The notes: generated by a model not told the origin, from the sequence alone. A stretch of 64,000 nt of DNA from Gossypium raimondii (GCF_025698545.1 NC_068566.1:3765362-3829361), one strand, 5' to 3'; numbered from the stretch's first letter, positions 33,905 through 47,615 are shown. Program-made: numbers and translations.

Positions 33905-36826
33905 TCAGTAAGACTGGTGAGGCCATAAGAAAAACTGATCCGCTGTTGGTTGCGACATTAAGGTCGTTGGAGTTGTGGTCATCGTTGAGGAAGAACCGGG
34001 GAGATCAGAGATGCTGATATTGGAAGCCTGAAGGTGGTGGTAGAGATTATGCTGATAAAATGCCGCTGCATCAAACGGGATTCCACAAGGGATAGTAGAT
34101 ATCGACTGCTGCATGGGGGCAAAACTTATGTTGCTGTTAGAGCTGCACTGGGGTTGTTGTTCGTGGTTTACTACTGCTGGTTTTTGCTCCGACTCGAGTG
34201 AGATCTTTAGCCGCTTAGCTGCTCCACCGATGGGGAGAGAACTCTTGGCGATTGCTTCGACGTCGTAGCGGCTCATCTCAAAGTTGGTCACCGCATTTAT
34301 GCCCCTAAACTTGATGGCCGCTATATCGTAGGCCTCTGCTGCCTCCTCTTCGGTAGCTGTCATCATACATATGATTATTATTATTAGATATCAATAGTTA
34401 CCCTTACAATAAGGTATCGGATCATCATCACACGCATTTGCAGCCTTACCAAAAGTCCCCAGGTAAAGGTCCTTGTTTCCAGCAACACGACCGATCCTTG
34501 CTTGCCATCGACCTTGTTGATGATGCCTGCCAAAATTAAGTTGATAATTCAAGCATTAGTCTTGGTTTGTAATAATAGAAAATAATCCGGAGTGCATAAT
34601 TCAAAATCTAACCTTGTGACACCTCTGTAAATTGATGCTCCCCTTGAAAATCCGCTGCTCTTCCTATTAAATTTCAATCGAGACGAACAATACATTAAAT
34701 CACCGCAATTAACCAAGAAAATAAGGAATCACAAACTGATTAAGAATACTATGCTTTTACCTCCTTAAAGAAGCAATAAATTCTTGCTTTGTCACATGTT
34801 TCATCTCCTCCAACTCTTTCGAATAGTTTGTAATCTAAACCAAGCATAAGATCGAACAATTAAACGAGTTCACACATAAAATATCATTCAGCAACAAAAA
34901 GGACCTTGAAATCATATATACCGGAAAGTTGGTGGTTGCAGTAGGACCCCAGTATTTCAGCGCAGCCAAATCGTAAGCCCGAGCTGCCTTTTCTTCTTTA
35001 TCATATCCACCTGAGGAAAATTACAAAATCTCACATTATCGGCCTACAAACTTAAAACTAAATACAACAAAATATGAAACTGTATTGAGTTTTCTTACCT
35101 AAGTACACTGTTGAAAACAAATATCGGCCACGATCCCGCATTTTCATGCAAAAAAGTAGGAAAAAATTGTCAATATCAGGCAATAAATTTAGTCAAAATT
35201 TTCTGCTTCCAATCATTCATACAAAGCAATGCAAAGCCAAAATATAACAATCATTTTTTATACTGTTCAATTCTTGCACTTCACTATTATTTTACCCTTT
35301 AATTAAACTTCAAAAATTACATTAGGTTAAATATTTTAAAAAAAGTACAACTATGGCTAGATTATTAAGCTTGAGTGTGAACCAGAACATAGCCCACATT
35401 ATCAGCTTTTTTAGCCAAGAGGCACTGTCAATAAGTTTAGGCTATAAAAGTGGGGGTTTCACACATACTTTTTTTTTAATCTTTCATATAAAATAAACCC
35501 AATGGGTAGTTTGGTCAAACCCAGACCTTCTCTCTCACAGACCCTGGGGACTGAACCAGTGGGTGTGTGGGTGTGGGACGTTTCAAACACAGGGTGCTAA
35601 AATGGCGGCATATCTGATCAAATCAATCAAAGAAGGAAAAAATAAAAAAAAAAATGTGTTTTGTTTGGCTGTAAAGAAAAAGTAATATTTGTACATTATA
35701 TATAACATCAGTCATTCAATCATAAAAAAAAGGCTGACAACAAATGGCTATCATTTGAATGCATGCAAGTTTCTTTTCACTGTCAAACAGTGTATATATA
35801 ACCATATATGTATGTATTTATGTACCTTGACGCCCTTTCCGAGCTTGACCTTCTCTCCTACAGCTGTTATCCCATAGATGAGCTTCGTATCTACCCGTCC
35901 ATCGGTGTCTGTATTTACCATTGCCATGTAAGTAACCCCCATTAAAAAAAATTAAAAATTTTTCGGGAAAAAATAGTTAAATGAAGTTGTATACCTGGTG
36001 ACACCCCTGTAAATTGAAGTTCGCTGACCAAAAGTATCAACGATTTTCTTTGAACAATCGGAGTCAACTGAAACGACGGCTTTATTGGTGGTGGTGGTGT
36101 TAATTTCGGAGGTTTGGTTAACACCTAGGGATAAGGAACCGGCGGTGGGACAATTTGAGTGGCCAGGAAACTCAACAGCAGCTAACTGAGTTCGTCCCAT
36201 TGAAGCTGAGTCATCAACTTCAGACCCCGAGTTAGTCGAAAACGCTTGAAACCCAGTAATGGCTTTGAGATCTTGGTGGTCGTTGAAGTAAGCAGCAGCA
36301 CCGACGTGGTGGTGATCGTAGATTTGAGTTAAATGAGTTAAGGACGAGTCCTGGGTTTCGGTTTGGCTATTATCTGAATATCTAACGATTGACGAGGAAT
36401 CTCCGAGGAAATCTTCGAGTTTCGGAACTTGATGATGGTGAAAGCTTGAGAGAATGGATGACTCATCGGCCGCCATGGCTGGTTGTTGAGTTTGATGTTT
36501 TGGATTCGTCCATTCTATTAAAGAAAACCAAAAATGCACATAAAACGAGTCAACTCAGTATGCCTTTCTGGGTTTATTTTATATGTAACAGTAAACAACA
36601 CCCTATATTTTCTCGGCAACCAAACAGAAACCATGAAAAGAAAAGAAAGAAAGAAAAGATTACCATTGGCATAGAAGTTATCGATCAAGTAATGAGGAGA
36701 AGCAGCAGAAGCAGTAGCAGCTGAGGATCCTTCATATGACACGAACTGAGGCTCAGATGAAGACCTCAACATCTCCATCGGGGATAGTGAAAAGGAAAGC
36801 CAGTTACTCACTGTTGCTGGTGCCAT
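33905..36826 (-). CDS. AINTEGUMENTA-like AP2 transcription factor (AIL6/AIL7, PLETHORA3/7 type)
   Basis: Nine exons on the minus strand: 36826-36664, 36514-35995, 35908-35826, 35107-35099, 35010-34922, 34834-34761, 34663-34613, 34526-34450 and 34356-33905. They join to 505 aa. Exon 4 is a 9-nt microexon (TGTACTTAG) coding the V-Y-L-G junction, typical of this family. The N-terminus has [15 protein letters not shown] and the [10 protein letters not shown] motif. AP2 repeat 1 is about residues 220-288 ([20 protein letters not shown]), followed by the linker, then AP2 repeat 2 at about 322-390 ([20 protein letters not shown] and [18 protein letters not shown]). The C-terminus has [11 protein letters not shown] and ends FFLWPHQSY. 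The C-terminal motif and the PMEMLRSS start point to AIL6/AIL7 rather than ANT or BBM; length is closer to AIL7. These factors act in the nucleus to maintain meristem and organ-primordium identity. The function is inferred by family. Confidence 0.95.
35099..35107 (-). other. 9-nt microexon of the AIL gene
   Basis: TGTACTTAG with CAG before and GT after on the minus strand. It is needed to keep frame between exon 3 (ending CGTCAAG) and exon 5 (starting GTGGATATG). Automated predictors often miss such exons, which would break AP2 repeat 1. Confidence 0.9.
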
Positions 36827-37270
36827 TTAATACTTGTAAAAAACCAACACTAAAAACCAAAACTGTTTTTTTTCTCAGGAAACAAACAAAAAAAAACTAT
36901 CTCAAACTTTTTTAACCTCGAATCATAAGCTGAGAAAATAAAACTGATCATGTACTTAATCGTTACTTAAAAACTGCCCCCCTTTACGATAATCACGAAG
37001 CTTAAAACTAAGAAAAATGGGCAAAAGAATCTTTTCTAAAAGCTTAAAAAGAGGGTTAAATGCATGCAGAACTGGTCTGGGATTTCTTTGAAATTGGTTT
37101 AGCCTTTTGGTTAAGAGAGAAAGGAAACTAGGAAAAAGGAAAATAGAGAGAAGAGGTGTTCGGGTTTTTAAAGGGATCGAGAAATAGAGAATAAAGGGCA
37201 AAACTATTAATGCCAACTAGAGAGAAGCCGCATTCAAAAGGAACTTGTTTGAGTGATTTTTAAAATCGAA

Positions 37271-37280
37271 ATATATATAG
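37271..37280 (-). promoter_or_regulatory. Putative TATA box of the AIL gene
   Basis: CTATATATAT on the minus strand about 450 bp upstream of the ATG at 36826. It would give a leader of roughly 400 nt, in keeping with the pyrimidine-rich sequence (minus strand) at 37080-37170. Confidence 0.4.
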
Positions 37281-38215
37281 GTTTAATTTTCCAAAAGACC
37301 TTCTACTCTTTGGATTTTTTTAATTTAGTCCTTTGTCGACTGAAATTAATTATTACAATCACTAAATTGAATAAACTAAACTAAACTAACCGACTAAACT
37401 TAACTAATTATTTTACTTGTCTTACGTAAAAATTAAAGTCTTAATTTTAAAACTTTTAATAAATTTCTGTTAAATTAAAATATGTGGTATTTTAATATTT
37501 CAAATAATGAGTTAAAAAATTAAAATTCAATTGATAATACACATTCAAATTAAAGAAGTCAGTTAACAGTATTATCGATCCGACCTTAATTTTTAAATTT
37601 AACAAGTAGATTAAATATAAAAAATTAAAATTTATAAGGATTCAAAACAAAATTATACCCAAAATAATTAAAAAAAAATAAGAGGCAATGTGAGGGTGAC
37701 TTTTAGCTCTGCGCGGTGAAGAAAATTTGTCTGGAACAGCGTCGCGAAAGATCCGGGCTAGGTGGGTTAGAATTTTTTAGGGTTAATATTTTTAAAAAAA
37801 ATTTATTTCGTTTGTATTATTTGTAAAGAGATTATATATTTTAATTAATTAATTAATAAAAGGGAAGTGAGGGGTTTTTTTAATGTAATGTAATGTTCTC
37901 GATTTTACACACTTGTCCGACATGCAGCTTTGTTTCCCAACCTTTTATTACCCATTGGCTGTTTCTTTAAGGGTCGGTTAGGTTTATGTATTTATTCTCC
38001 CTTCATCTCTTTTTTGTAATATTTAGTTCCATAAATTTAACTAAATTTATTATCCACGAAAATAAAATCCATTTTTAATTATAATTCAAATATTCAAATA
38101 TAATTTTACCCAAACTTAAAATATTTATAACAAAAGAATGTGTAAGACAAACATGTCTACATTCTATATTTAGTTAAAATTAATATTATTAAGCTAAGTT
38201 GGGATGTATAAAAAC

Positions 38216-38247
<32 letters not shown>

Positions 38248-40446
38248 CAATTTTTTCCACTCTAAAGCTTTTGATTGGAAAAAGAAAAAAAGTTTGTCTC
38301 TCGTGCCATGGCGCGCCCAAAACTATGACTCTTTTTCCAACTCCTTTTACGCCTCAGTTGGCAAAACAAAGAGGAATTAACAAAAGAATTTAATCAAATC
38401 ATAAAATACCCAACAAATGGAAAAAGAAAAAAAAGTAGAAGGATAAAGATAAAGGTGAAAATGACGAAAGCTTGAATGTATAAGATAAATCCAAAAGATG
38501 TTGCACCACGCAATATGGAGATGAAAATTAAAATAAAATGGTTCAATTTTGTTTTTTGCTTATAATATTTATGTAATTTGTTAAGGAAATATATAAGGTG
38601 TGATTTATGTTCGTTTGTCGAAATTTATGTTATCTCCTTTGAACAATGTCATTTTAAGAACGGTAAAATAGATGAAAACATCTACCATTATATATTATTT
38701 AGGCTCATCGTGATTATGATTTATAAGTTGGACACAATTATGTTTGATGGTTTTAAGTTATTAAAACTATATTCATTTTTGTATATGATCTCATTTTATG
38801 ATACACTCAACCCTTCTTATAATAACATATTTTATCTGTTAAAATTATGAATATTATAGATTATATTTGATTTTTTCATTTTAAGTTTAAAATTATAATA
38901 TATCAATAACATTAATTACTAATATCTAGATAATATTTTTAATAAAATATTTCTACCTAGATTATATTTAATTATCTAATCTCACTATTCTGGAAACAAT
39001 TTAAATTTTTTTAACTTAATAAAATATGATTAACAGAGAAATTTTCATATGAAAAATAAATCAATTTTACAATAAAATTAACCGTTACAGTTACAATATT
39101 ATAAAGAAAGGTAATTGTATACATAAGAATGCAGTAAATAACATAGTAAGCACTAAGAAAAGCCAAAAATGAGAAAGTAAAAGTAAAAGTGGGGGAGAAA
39201 AGAAAATGAAAACACTAAGTTGAACACTTAGATTTACATGAGATTCGGTCAAAGGAATATTGAATGCGTAGGTAAAAAAAATTTTGCTTTTATTTTTTGC
39301 TTTGAAAGTGCAGAAAGAAGAAGCCAAAAAAAAAAAAAGTTAAGGATTGGGGTAGGGGAAACCAATGAAGTGCGAGACCAAAAAGCTAGAAAACCAGGAA
39401 ACAGTGAGGCGGCCACCCATCACCATTCACCACCTTCAACCCTTTTAATTTGTATTGGTTTCCTTAGTTAAATCGAAACAAACAACCCCATCAATTTAAG
39501 GCAATGTTTGATTTTTGCCATAATTTGCGTACCCCATATGAGCTAAGTTAAGCTATACCCTCTATAGCCTCTAACTCATGCATGTTTTCCGTAATTTGTA
39601 ATCCCGGCGAGTGAAAATCCGACGTATTCTACTGCTTATTTACGAGTGTAATGGAGTTTGATATTTGGATGAAGCTTGATTGAATATTTTTATTTTTTAA
39701 ATTTGAATTTAAGTTCGATTAATCATATTTATTAATTTTCATAATCGTTAAACATAGAGTTAATAAAATTATTTAATAAAATTTTGTAGAGTTTACCCTA
39801 TGCATGCATATGAAATTGTTTTCAGAGTTGAAATTAAAGGAAAATGGGCGTTTGAATTATCTTTTCCGTGAATATTCCGACAGTGTGCGTAGAATAATTA
39901 ATGTTGGGAGTCTGAAACGATCTGAAATGTATAAAAATTGAAAGTTTGGACCGATCATTGATTGATTCAACACGAAGATGTAGATTTGAAAGCGGGCGGC
40001 AGCGTCGAGTTTGTAAAATAATTTTTATTGTAAGGTATAATTATATAGTCATAAGACACGTTGCTGGAAGGCCATTTGTTGAAAGCTTCGGTGCCCAACA
40101 GACTGTATAGCAGCAACAGCGGCTGCTACGCAACCGCAACGCCAGTAGTAGGTTTGGTTCATTTGGACGCCTTTCTTTTCTTCTTTCTTTGTTTCGTACT
40201 CCATCACCATCAGGGATAGTAAAATCCCAATTACTCAATGGTTTCGGTGAATGTATCCAACAACTCCTTTTATTGTAGAGATATAACTAAATTAATTTTA
40301 GAATAAACTTAATATTTATTGTTTGAAAATTATTTATACTTATTTTTAAGTATTTATTTTCAAAATATAATTATGTTTAAATATTAAATATAAAACAAAA
40401 TTTTGTTACCACCCACGGGTGGAAGGTAATTTAAGAAAAATAATAA
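37281..40446. other. Intergenic DNA upstream of the AIL gene
   Basis: AT-rich with no gene. It holds a TTAT microsatellite (38217-38247). Small open frames at 38199-38393, 38578-38850 and 39091-39471 have no family features. A patch at about 40040-40240 with CAGCAACAGCGGCTGCTACG is more GC-rich and unexplained. The 3' portion of this span may contain AIL regulatory DNA. Confidence 0.5.
38217..38247. repeat. (TTAT)n microsatellite
   Basis: About seven to eight tetranucleotide units. Confidence 0.95.
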
Positions 40447-40598
40447 AGGCGGGTTTAGATGGGCAGTACGTTTACTTACGATTAGTGTAAAAATAACAGT
40501 GGCGATAAGATTAGATACTATAACGATATTGTAGCGTGAAACAAAAAGTGAACTAAACATACCAAATTGCACCCTACCGCTTATCCAAACTCACCCCC
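40447..40598. mobile_element. Small MITE, probable
   Basis: The left end AGGCGGGTTTAGATGGGCAG and the right end (reverse complement) GGGGTGAGTTTGGATAAGCG are an imperfect terminal inverted repeat. TAA flanks both sides, which would fit a PIF/Harbinger-type 3-bp duplication. No coding capacity. Confidence 0.5.
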
Positions 40599-43500
40599 TA
40601 AGTCTAACATTTAGCCATGACTCTAATGTTGTCAATTTAGAAACAATACTATAATTAAACAAAAATTTTCGGAAAAATTTCAAAAAGGATATAGTACGGA
40701 TGTTTGACAAAATTACATAAATATAAGAAGTTTAATGTTAAAACTAATTCTATGTATATAATTAAATTAAAATTAAATATATTGATTGAACTTCAATTTA
40801 CTTGATATTGTTTTCTAAAATCACTCATAAAACTACTATTATATATATAATAAGCAAGACTAAAAAACGTACTACAAGAATAGACAAAAAATTTTAAAAC
40901 TGAAGACTTGTTAAACAATAGAAAAACAAACAAAAAAACATATAAAGTTTAAGATAACACGGATCTAAATCGACATGTGAAATCATTTATTATTCTAAAA
41001 TACTCTCAAAACAAAAACAGATTAAGAAGTTGACGAAAAGTTACCGACATTTCAATAAAAATTACTGGTGGCCGATAGAGTTTTAGCGAATGACGAGCAC
41101 CATCATCTATCCATTATAACTTGTTTAGACATGTGTAATGAATAAAAAGAATAAAGAAAAAAAGGATTGATGAAAGAGAAAAAAAGCAGGTAATAACTAA
41201 CTCGAAAACTGATACTGTCGCTAAGTAATACAGAAGATAAGAAGCAAACGACTTAGAAAAAAAAATTAGAGTTTTTCGCCAAATAATATAAATTTTAGTA
41301 TTTATAATCTAAATTAATGGCTATAAAAACATATTTTTAAGACACCAACATGATTTAAATGGCTTTAGTTTCACACTTTGCATCTTTTGCTGACTTTTGA
41401 ATTGATAATATATGCATCATTTAACGGCATGTGACATCACACGTGATAATGACTAACCCATGCAAAACGGAATTACAATATTATATTTTAATTATCTATT
41501 TTTCTACCTATAAATACATCATGAAAAAAAAAAAAAAGCGGCTGATGAGAAATATCCTACTATTCATCCATATATCACAAGACACGTGGCGAATACGTGG
41601 CACCCCACGTTGTCTTCTTTTAAAATAGTAACATGTTGGCAACTTTGCATCATGATATCTTTACGACTTAAACTTGATTTCGATCATTATCAATATTTTA
41701 CACGTCATCTGCAATGTATATATATATATGCGAGTTTAGTATTTTTATTTAAATAAAAATATCAACCCTAAGAATATTTGTTTTCTTAATTTGATAAATT
41801 TTTGTTATACACTTGGCACAAGTTGACTGCTTTAATTAAGTCACGTCCCACATTGAGATTTTATTTCTACCATGTTTAATATATGTATAAACCCCTGTCC
41901 ACGTCGGATTTTACTTTACAAATTAAAAAAAAAAGTCTTCAAAATATCATTCAACAAAAAATTAGTTAGATTCCCAATAATATAAGATATTGTTCCTCCT
42001 AAGGAGTTTTATACTTGATTCTGTAAGAAGTTTGAGTATAGCTCGTGTTATGGTGCTCGTAAGTATGTAGCCTATATGTCTTAGGTTGATGGCTCGAGTC
42101 TCCTCGTATTGGTGACTTTTATAATTAACATTACGTACAATACTGACACGTTATCCACTAATTAAAACGCTCTCAATTTTATACACTCGAACCTACATCA
42201 GACCTTTTAAGATAATCTTTACACAAACAAAATCTCATCATGGAAACAATACCTTTAATTATTCAGCATGAAGTTCCATTATTAGGACAAAACCCTCAAC
42301 ACGTATCAACAAATTAAAATATTTAAATATCAAAATAGGTATAAAATAAATCACATCATGCATTATAGGTAAAGTAAAAATAAAAGTGCATTAAATAATA
42401 TTGTCCATGACTTGAAAAAAATCAAGTGGTGATGATGAAGGGCTTAGATTCCATAGAAGAGATCCTAATCATCGTTCTTATCTTGGCTTCATCTTGGGAT
42501 ATCTTTTCCTTTTTAATAAAAAAATGATAATTAGTACTTTAATATAGTAATAATTAAATTTTATATGATAAGATTAAAAGACTGGTGGTGTAATCACTGC
42601 CTCTGACCATTGACTGAAAAGCACGTGCGCTGCATCTTTTAATTCAAATGTTTTCGGTCGACGATTTCGGTGACGCACGTGCATTCTCTGTCCCCGACAA
42701 CTTATAATAATCATGTCTTCCATGTTTATTGTTTCTACTAATATTTAATTACACATTTCTTAATCATTTTTTAATTTAATTTAACTTTTCTTTTTATTTT
42801 TATAATGCATTAGTAAGCTTTAAATCTTACATTTATATTATTTCTATATAAAATAACAAAGACACTCTTAAAATTAATAATATAATTTACTTTATAAATC
42901 GAGAGTAGTTTCGTCTTTTCCTCAACTAAGTTGATATCCGACTAACCCATAACATCGACTCAATCAAAGTTTACTTTAACAACAGCAGCTTCTGGTTGAT
43001 AAAGCAAATTACATCAAATTAGAGAAGGACTAAACTATAATTAGAACAATGTTTCTTTTTTATAGTACTTACTACTTAGCTGTAAAAATGGATCTAAATT
43101 GGGGGGCAAAAAAAGTGATTCTTTTTTTCCCTTTCTTGTGAAGTATCCAAAGCAAGTTGGAGGCATAGACTTTGATCTAAAGTTTTCATTGCATTTTTAA
43201 TAGATAAATAAAAAAAGCCAAAGCTTTTACCATTTGACCATGCTTGTTGTATGCATTTGTATAAGGATTGTACTCTCTAAATCAAACAATTTTGATGTCA
43301 AGTTTGAAATTTGCAATTCCTTTTGTCGGTTTTGGAGCATTTTGTAATTTAAAATTGTTATATCACGTGAGATTTCAAGAGATTAATAATAATTTATAGC
43401 TTGTGATTACAATTACAATCATAAAAAAATAGAGTACATCGATGAATTTTAAATCAGAATAAATTTAAACAACATTAACATATGATTTACGTAAATGAGA

Positions 43501-43859
43501 CTCAAACTCGAGCTTTTAATATTTGAGGTATCGGTGGTTACTAATTATTTCAAGATTTTTATTAGATTAATTGGTGTTATTTATGTTAAATAGATTTTAT
43601 ATTTGATGTCCTTGTAATTTACACAATGTATTCATGGTGGATAAATTTATACAATTAACAAAATAATGAAAATAATTAAATTTAAGTGTCTTCATTTTAT
43701 ATTCATTAGCAAAAGATTGAAGTGGGCTTTCTTTTTTCTTAAATCGTTTAAAAGTGAGTTAATGGACGAAACTATATTGCTGATTTGGGCCGAACCTCTA
43801 AAAACAATTCAGTCAAGTTCGTTAGGGCTTGTTTGAGAGCCCATAAAATAATTAAGTGT
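40599..43859. other. Long AT-rich intergenic DNA, no gene
   Basis: No coding region seen. It contains four exact CACGTG (G-box) sites at 41440, 41583, 42622 and 42676, a related TACGTGG at 41594, and short TA runs (about 41719). Whether these belong to a distant promoter, a MITE or an unannotated RNA gene cannot be told. Confidence 0.5.
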
Positions 43860-43932
43860 TGGAGATGCGGGGAATCGAACCCCGTGCCTCTCGCATGCGA
43901 AGCGAGCGCTCTACCATATGAGCTACATCCCC
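43860..43932 (-). tRNA. tRNA-Ala, anticodon CGC
   Basis: The minus strand gives a 73-nt cloverleaf starting GGGGATGTAGCTCATATGGT and ending CCGCATCTCCA. The anticodon loop is TTCGCAT with stems CTCGC/GCGAG. The A box and B box (GGTTCGATTCC) are intact. There is no intron. Confidence 0.96.
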
Positions 43933-44182
43933 GAGATTACAATATTTATTTAAATATAACATTTTTAATATGTTAATAATATCGCACTATATAAAAACTA
44001 AAACTACAAAATATTATATTTAATTAATTTTAATATATAATGTTTTATATTATTTTTATTTAATATAATTATTCTTCTTTTATCAATTTTAAAAAAATAG
44101 TTACAAATACAGATATTTTGAAACAATGTATTTTAAAAATCTCTAAAATATCCAAACCAACCTTTATATATATTCATTCATA
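43933..44182. other. AT-rich spacer
   Basis: No feature seen between the tRNA and the MITE. Confidence 0.5.
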
Positions 44183-44442
44183 CAATGGCGGAGCCAATGA
44201 AGGTTGGCAGGGGCCCTGGTCTCCTGTAAAATAAAAAAAATTCATTTAAACTTTTTATAGTTTATAAATTTTTAAATTAATAATGGTAAAATTACACTTT
44301 GACTTTCCAAAAATAATAAAATTTTGATTTAATCATTTAAAATTATAAATATATAAACTATTAAAATGATAAAATTACATTTTACTATCATAAAATTTAC
44401 AATTTAATTTCCACCCAAAATAAGTTTCTAACCCTACCACTG
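44183..44442. mobile_element. hAT-like MITE
   Basis: Begins CAATGGCGGAGCC and ends CCTACCACTG, giving CA(A/G)TGG-type inverted termini. It is flanked by CATTCATA (44175-44182) and TGTTCATA (44443-44450), six of eight identical. It is homologous to 31429-31653 (inverted) and to the two copies in the fold-back element. It is the fullest copy in the window. Confidence 0.8.
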
Positions 44443-45524
44443 TGTTCATAAAAGATGTTACAAGAAATATTGTTAGATAAATATATTAGAAGAATCGTAT
44501 GTCTATTTCCGGATCTTCCAAATAACACTTGTTTTCTAGCTTCAATATATTTTGAATACTGGGAATTGCCCTTATACTTTACTTTTATTGATTTTTTATT
44601 ATATTTTGAAAAATAATAAATTTCTCACTCATGATTGGACTTTACAACTAAAAATAATCAATGGAGCTTTTAGACTCCATAAATAAAGTTAGGGATTGAT
44701 AAGTGTCCTATAAGGAGTATAGTTAAATATTTTTCTTTAAAATGAGACATTTGACAGTTTTTAAAATTGCTTGTGGAATAAAAAAATACATTGTCGAGTA
44801 TTAAATACTAACTCTTATTATTTGGTCCAAATTCAAAAAAATCATAATTTAAAAACTCGAAAATATATAAAAGACATTTAAATATAAAATATTATAAAAT
44901 TTTTGAATTTTTTGAATTTGGACTGAGTTGACAAAATGTGCAAACATTGAGAATTAAATTTGTTGAATATTTTTAAAATTAGGACCAACCTGACAGAATG
45001 TGTAAAGTGTTAATAGCTAAATTTGTTATTATACCAATCAAAAGATTGCCACATCAGCATTTCGTTTAGTGACCAATGCATTTTATCGGTGGAGTGATTA
45101 AAATTGATAATTAATATAATGGAAGTGACTAAATTAACAAAAAAAAATTCGTTGGCCAAAATAGGAATGCATTAAAACTTAGTGACTTTCTAAGTAGTTT
45201 AACCTTTAAATTTTTTAAGAATTATTATTAAGAAAAAAATTAAAAGTATCAAATTGATATTTTGGTTATTAACCTTTAAATTAACATGCCGCATCATCCT
45301 ATGAACGTACGTTAACGAATGAGTGACCAAAATGTAACATTTCTATAACTTAAGTGACAATTATATAACTTTTGAAAGTTGGGTGACCGAAATGTAATTT
45401 TAATCAATGGTTAGGGACAATTGGTGTAGTTTATCCTTAAAATATTAAGACAAAATTAACTCTATTTTATATTGATTTAGGGTATTACTCTATTAATAAA
45501 CGTAAAAAAGAAGTTATTGCCTTC

Positions 45525-46150
45525 TTCCTAGAGGTGCTCATGGGCCAGGTTCGAGCCACTTCCATGCAAGGTGTCTAGACCAATTTTCTAAGCTCAAGCT
45601 CGGCTCGACTCAAAAAATGGGCTTAATTTTTTGCCCATGTTTGACCGAAATTAAGAAAGGTAATCCTAGACTCGTGTCTCCCATATTTGATTTTTTAGAT
45701 TAGTTTTTATTTAAAAATATATTTTTTAAAAAATATAATACACTAAATGCACTAAAAAACACTAAAATAAAGGTTTTCTTACACATTAAAATTATTTATA
45801 TTAAAAACACTACCAAAAAAAATAAATGTTTTATTATATTAAAACACAAATAAATATAATAAATATGTTATTGTATTAAATATATTTATTAAAATTTTAT
45901 ATTTTGGGTTGTGTTATTTAGTTGGGTAAGATTTTGGGTAATGAGTTTAATTGTTATTGGGTTAGTAATTTAATATAAATATATATAATTATTTTATTTC
46001 TTATAACATAATATATTCAAGTCGAAGTCGAACTAAAAAAATCTTGCCCAAGGTCCGACCTATATATAAAACGGGTCTTAAATTTTATCCAAACCCATTT
46101 TTTAAGCGAACCATTGGACCTGGACAAGTGGCCTGGCCCAGAAGAATATA
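45525..46150 (+). repeat. Dispersed repeat, copy A
   Basis: Starts near TAGAGGTGCTCATGGGCC and ends near GGCCTGGCCCAG. Its interior (TTTTGGGTTGTGTTATTTAG to AATGAGTTTAATTGTTATTG) recurs in reverse complement at 47640-48240. The GGGCC-rich ends resemble those of the hAT MITE at 58538-58929. Right boundary uncertain. Confidence 0.6.
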
Positions 46151-47135
46151 CATGATTATATATACATTTTTTTTAAATTATTCAAAACCAAGTTTTATAT
46201 ATACATGATTTTATATGTGCATTATTATTACAAAATATATGTAGGAAAATTTTGATATAATTAAAAAATTAAAAATATCAATTAAAATTTATTTTAAATA
46301 TTTAATTCAAATAATTGTTAAGAATAAAGTTTATTATAAAAATTAAGCTTGTTGGACGTGTTTGTTTTAATTTACTAATATTACTTAAAAATATATTATG
46401 GTATTTCACTTCTGTTTAACTTCACTCATAGTGTATTAAATAATATTTTTATAAATTATTATAGTTTATAAATCAGGGTAGCCAAGACTGTTTTTCTACT
46501 AGTACTGATACGTACTGGTATCGATCTGTTCTATTGTACGGTTTCAAGTTTATCGCTATTTTATATATGTGTATAAAAGTATTTACAAATATCAAATAAT
46601 GAGGTTAAAGAAATTTAGTTAAATTGATAAAGAAAAGATTTTAAAAATGTTTGTGGCATAGGTTCAAATATCACCGCACAAAATTTTAAGATAAAAGAAC
46701 TCATTAATTATATAAAATATTCTTTAATAAACTTTGCAAATGCAATCCATCATTAAATAAACTCAGATTAAACAACGAAAAAATATATTCCATAAATAAT
46801 TCAACAAATTCAAATAAATAATAAAAATTTAAAATATATTTTAAATTGATATTTTTTATAAAAAATAAATAATAAAAAAGTAAATTTAAAATTAAAATTA
46901 TTTTTACGAATAAATAATAAATTTTAAAATATATTTTAAAAGAAATTTTTTTAGTACTGACTGATACACCATATTCCGGTCGATACGAGTGAAATCAACT
47001 AGTACGACCGGTACCGATTAGAATTTGCACCAGAATGAAACTTAAAGTTTATTGTTCCGATTTATTACCGAAACAGAGCGTTTCGGTCGATATGGGATGC
47101 ACCAAAACGATACTGACTAACATGTTATAAATAAT

Positions 47136-47615
47136 AGGCATAATGACTTATTTAACCCTCCAACTTTATAAAAAAAAGTCATTTTAACCCTCCATTTAAT
47201 ATTTCTCCTCTTTTAGCCTTGACTTATTTGACTTTTTTTGGTTAAAAAGTCATTTTAACATGGCAAATACATGAATTGCCACGTGGATGACACATCAACA
47301 TTTAACTAATTTTTTAAAAAATTATAAAAAATATTTTTCTTATAATTTTATACTTTTTAATAATTTTAATAATTTTTAATTTTTAAAAATAAATTTTATA
47401 TTTTTAAAATTTTAAAACCTTGAATTAAATGATGGCGTGGCAACCCACTCAGATATCACATTAACAAAGTTAAAAAAGATTAACTTTTCCATCCATTTTG
47501 AGGTGGTTTGATAAAAAAAATATATGTTTAAGGGCTAAAAAAAAGCAGAAAAATAAATGGAGGGCTAAAATGATTTTTTTTATAAAGTTGGAAGTCCAAA
47601 TAAATCATTATGCCT
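47136..47615. mobile_element. MITE with about 65-bp terminal inverted repeats
   Basis: The left end AGGCATAATGACTTATTTAA mirrors the right end (reverse complement AGGCATAATGATTTATTTGG). Both continue through CCAACTTTATAAAAAAA and CATTTTA(A/G)CCCTCCATTTA. It is flanked by identical AAATAAT (47129-47135 and 47616-47622). It contains CCACGTGG at about 47280. Non-coding. The superfamily is unclear. Confidence 0.75.

Noticed and set aside
38578-38850. 90-codon plus-strand frame
   Set aside because: It is very AT-rich with low-complexity residues (Ile, Tyr, Phe, Lys), as expected by chance in such DNA.
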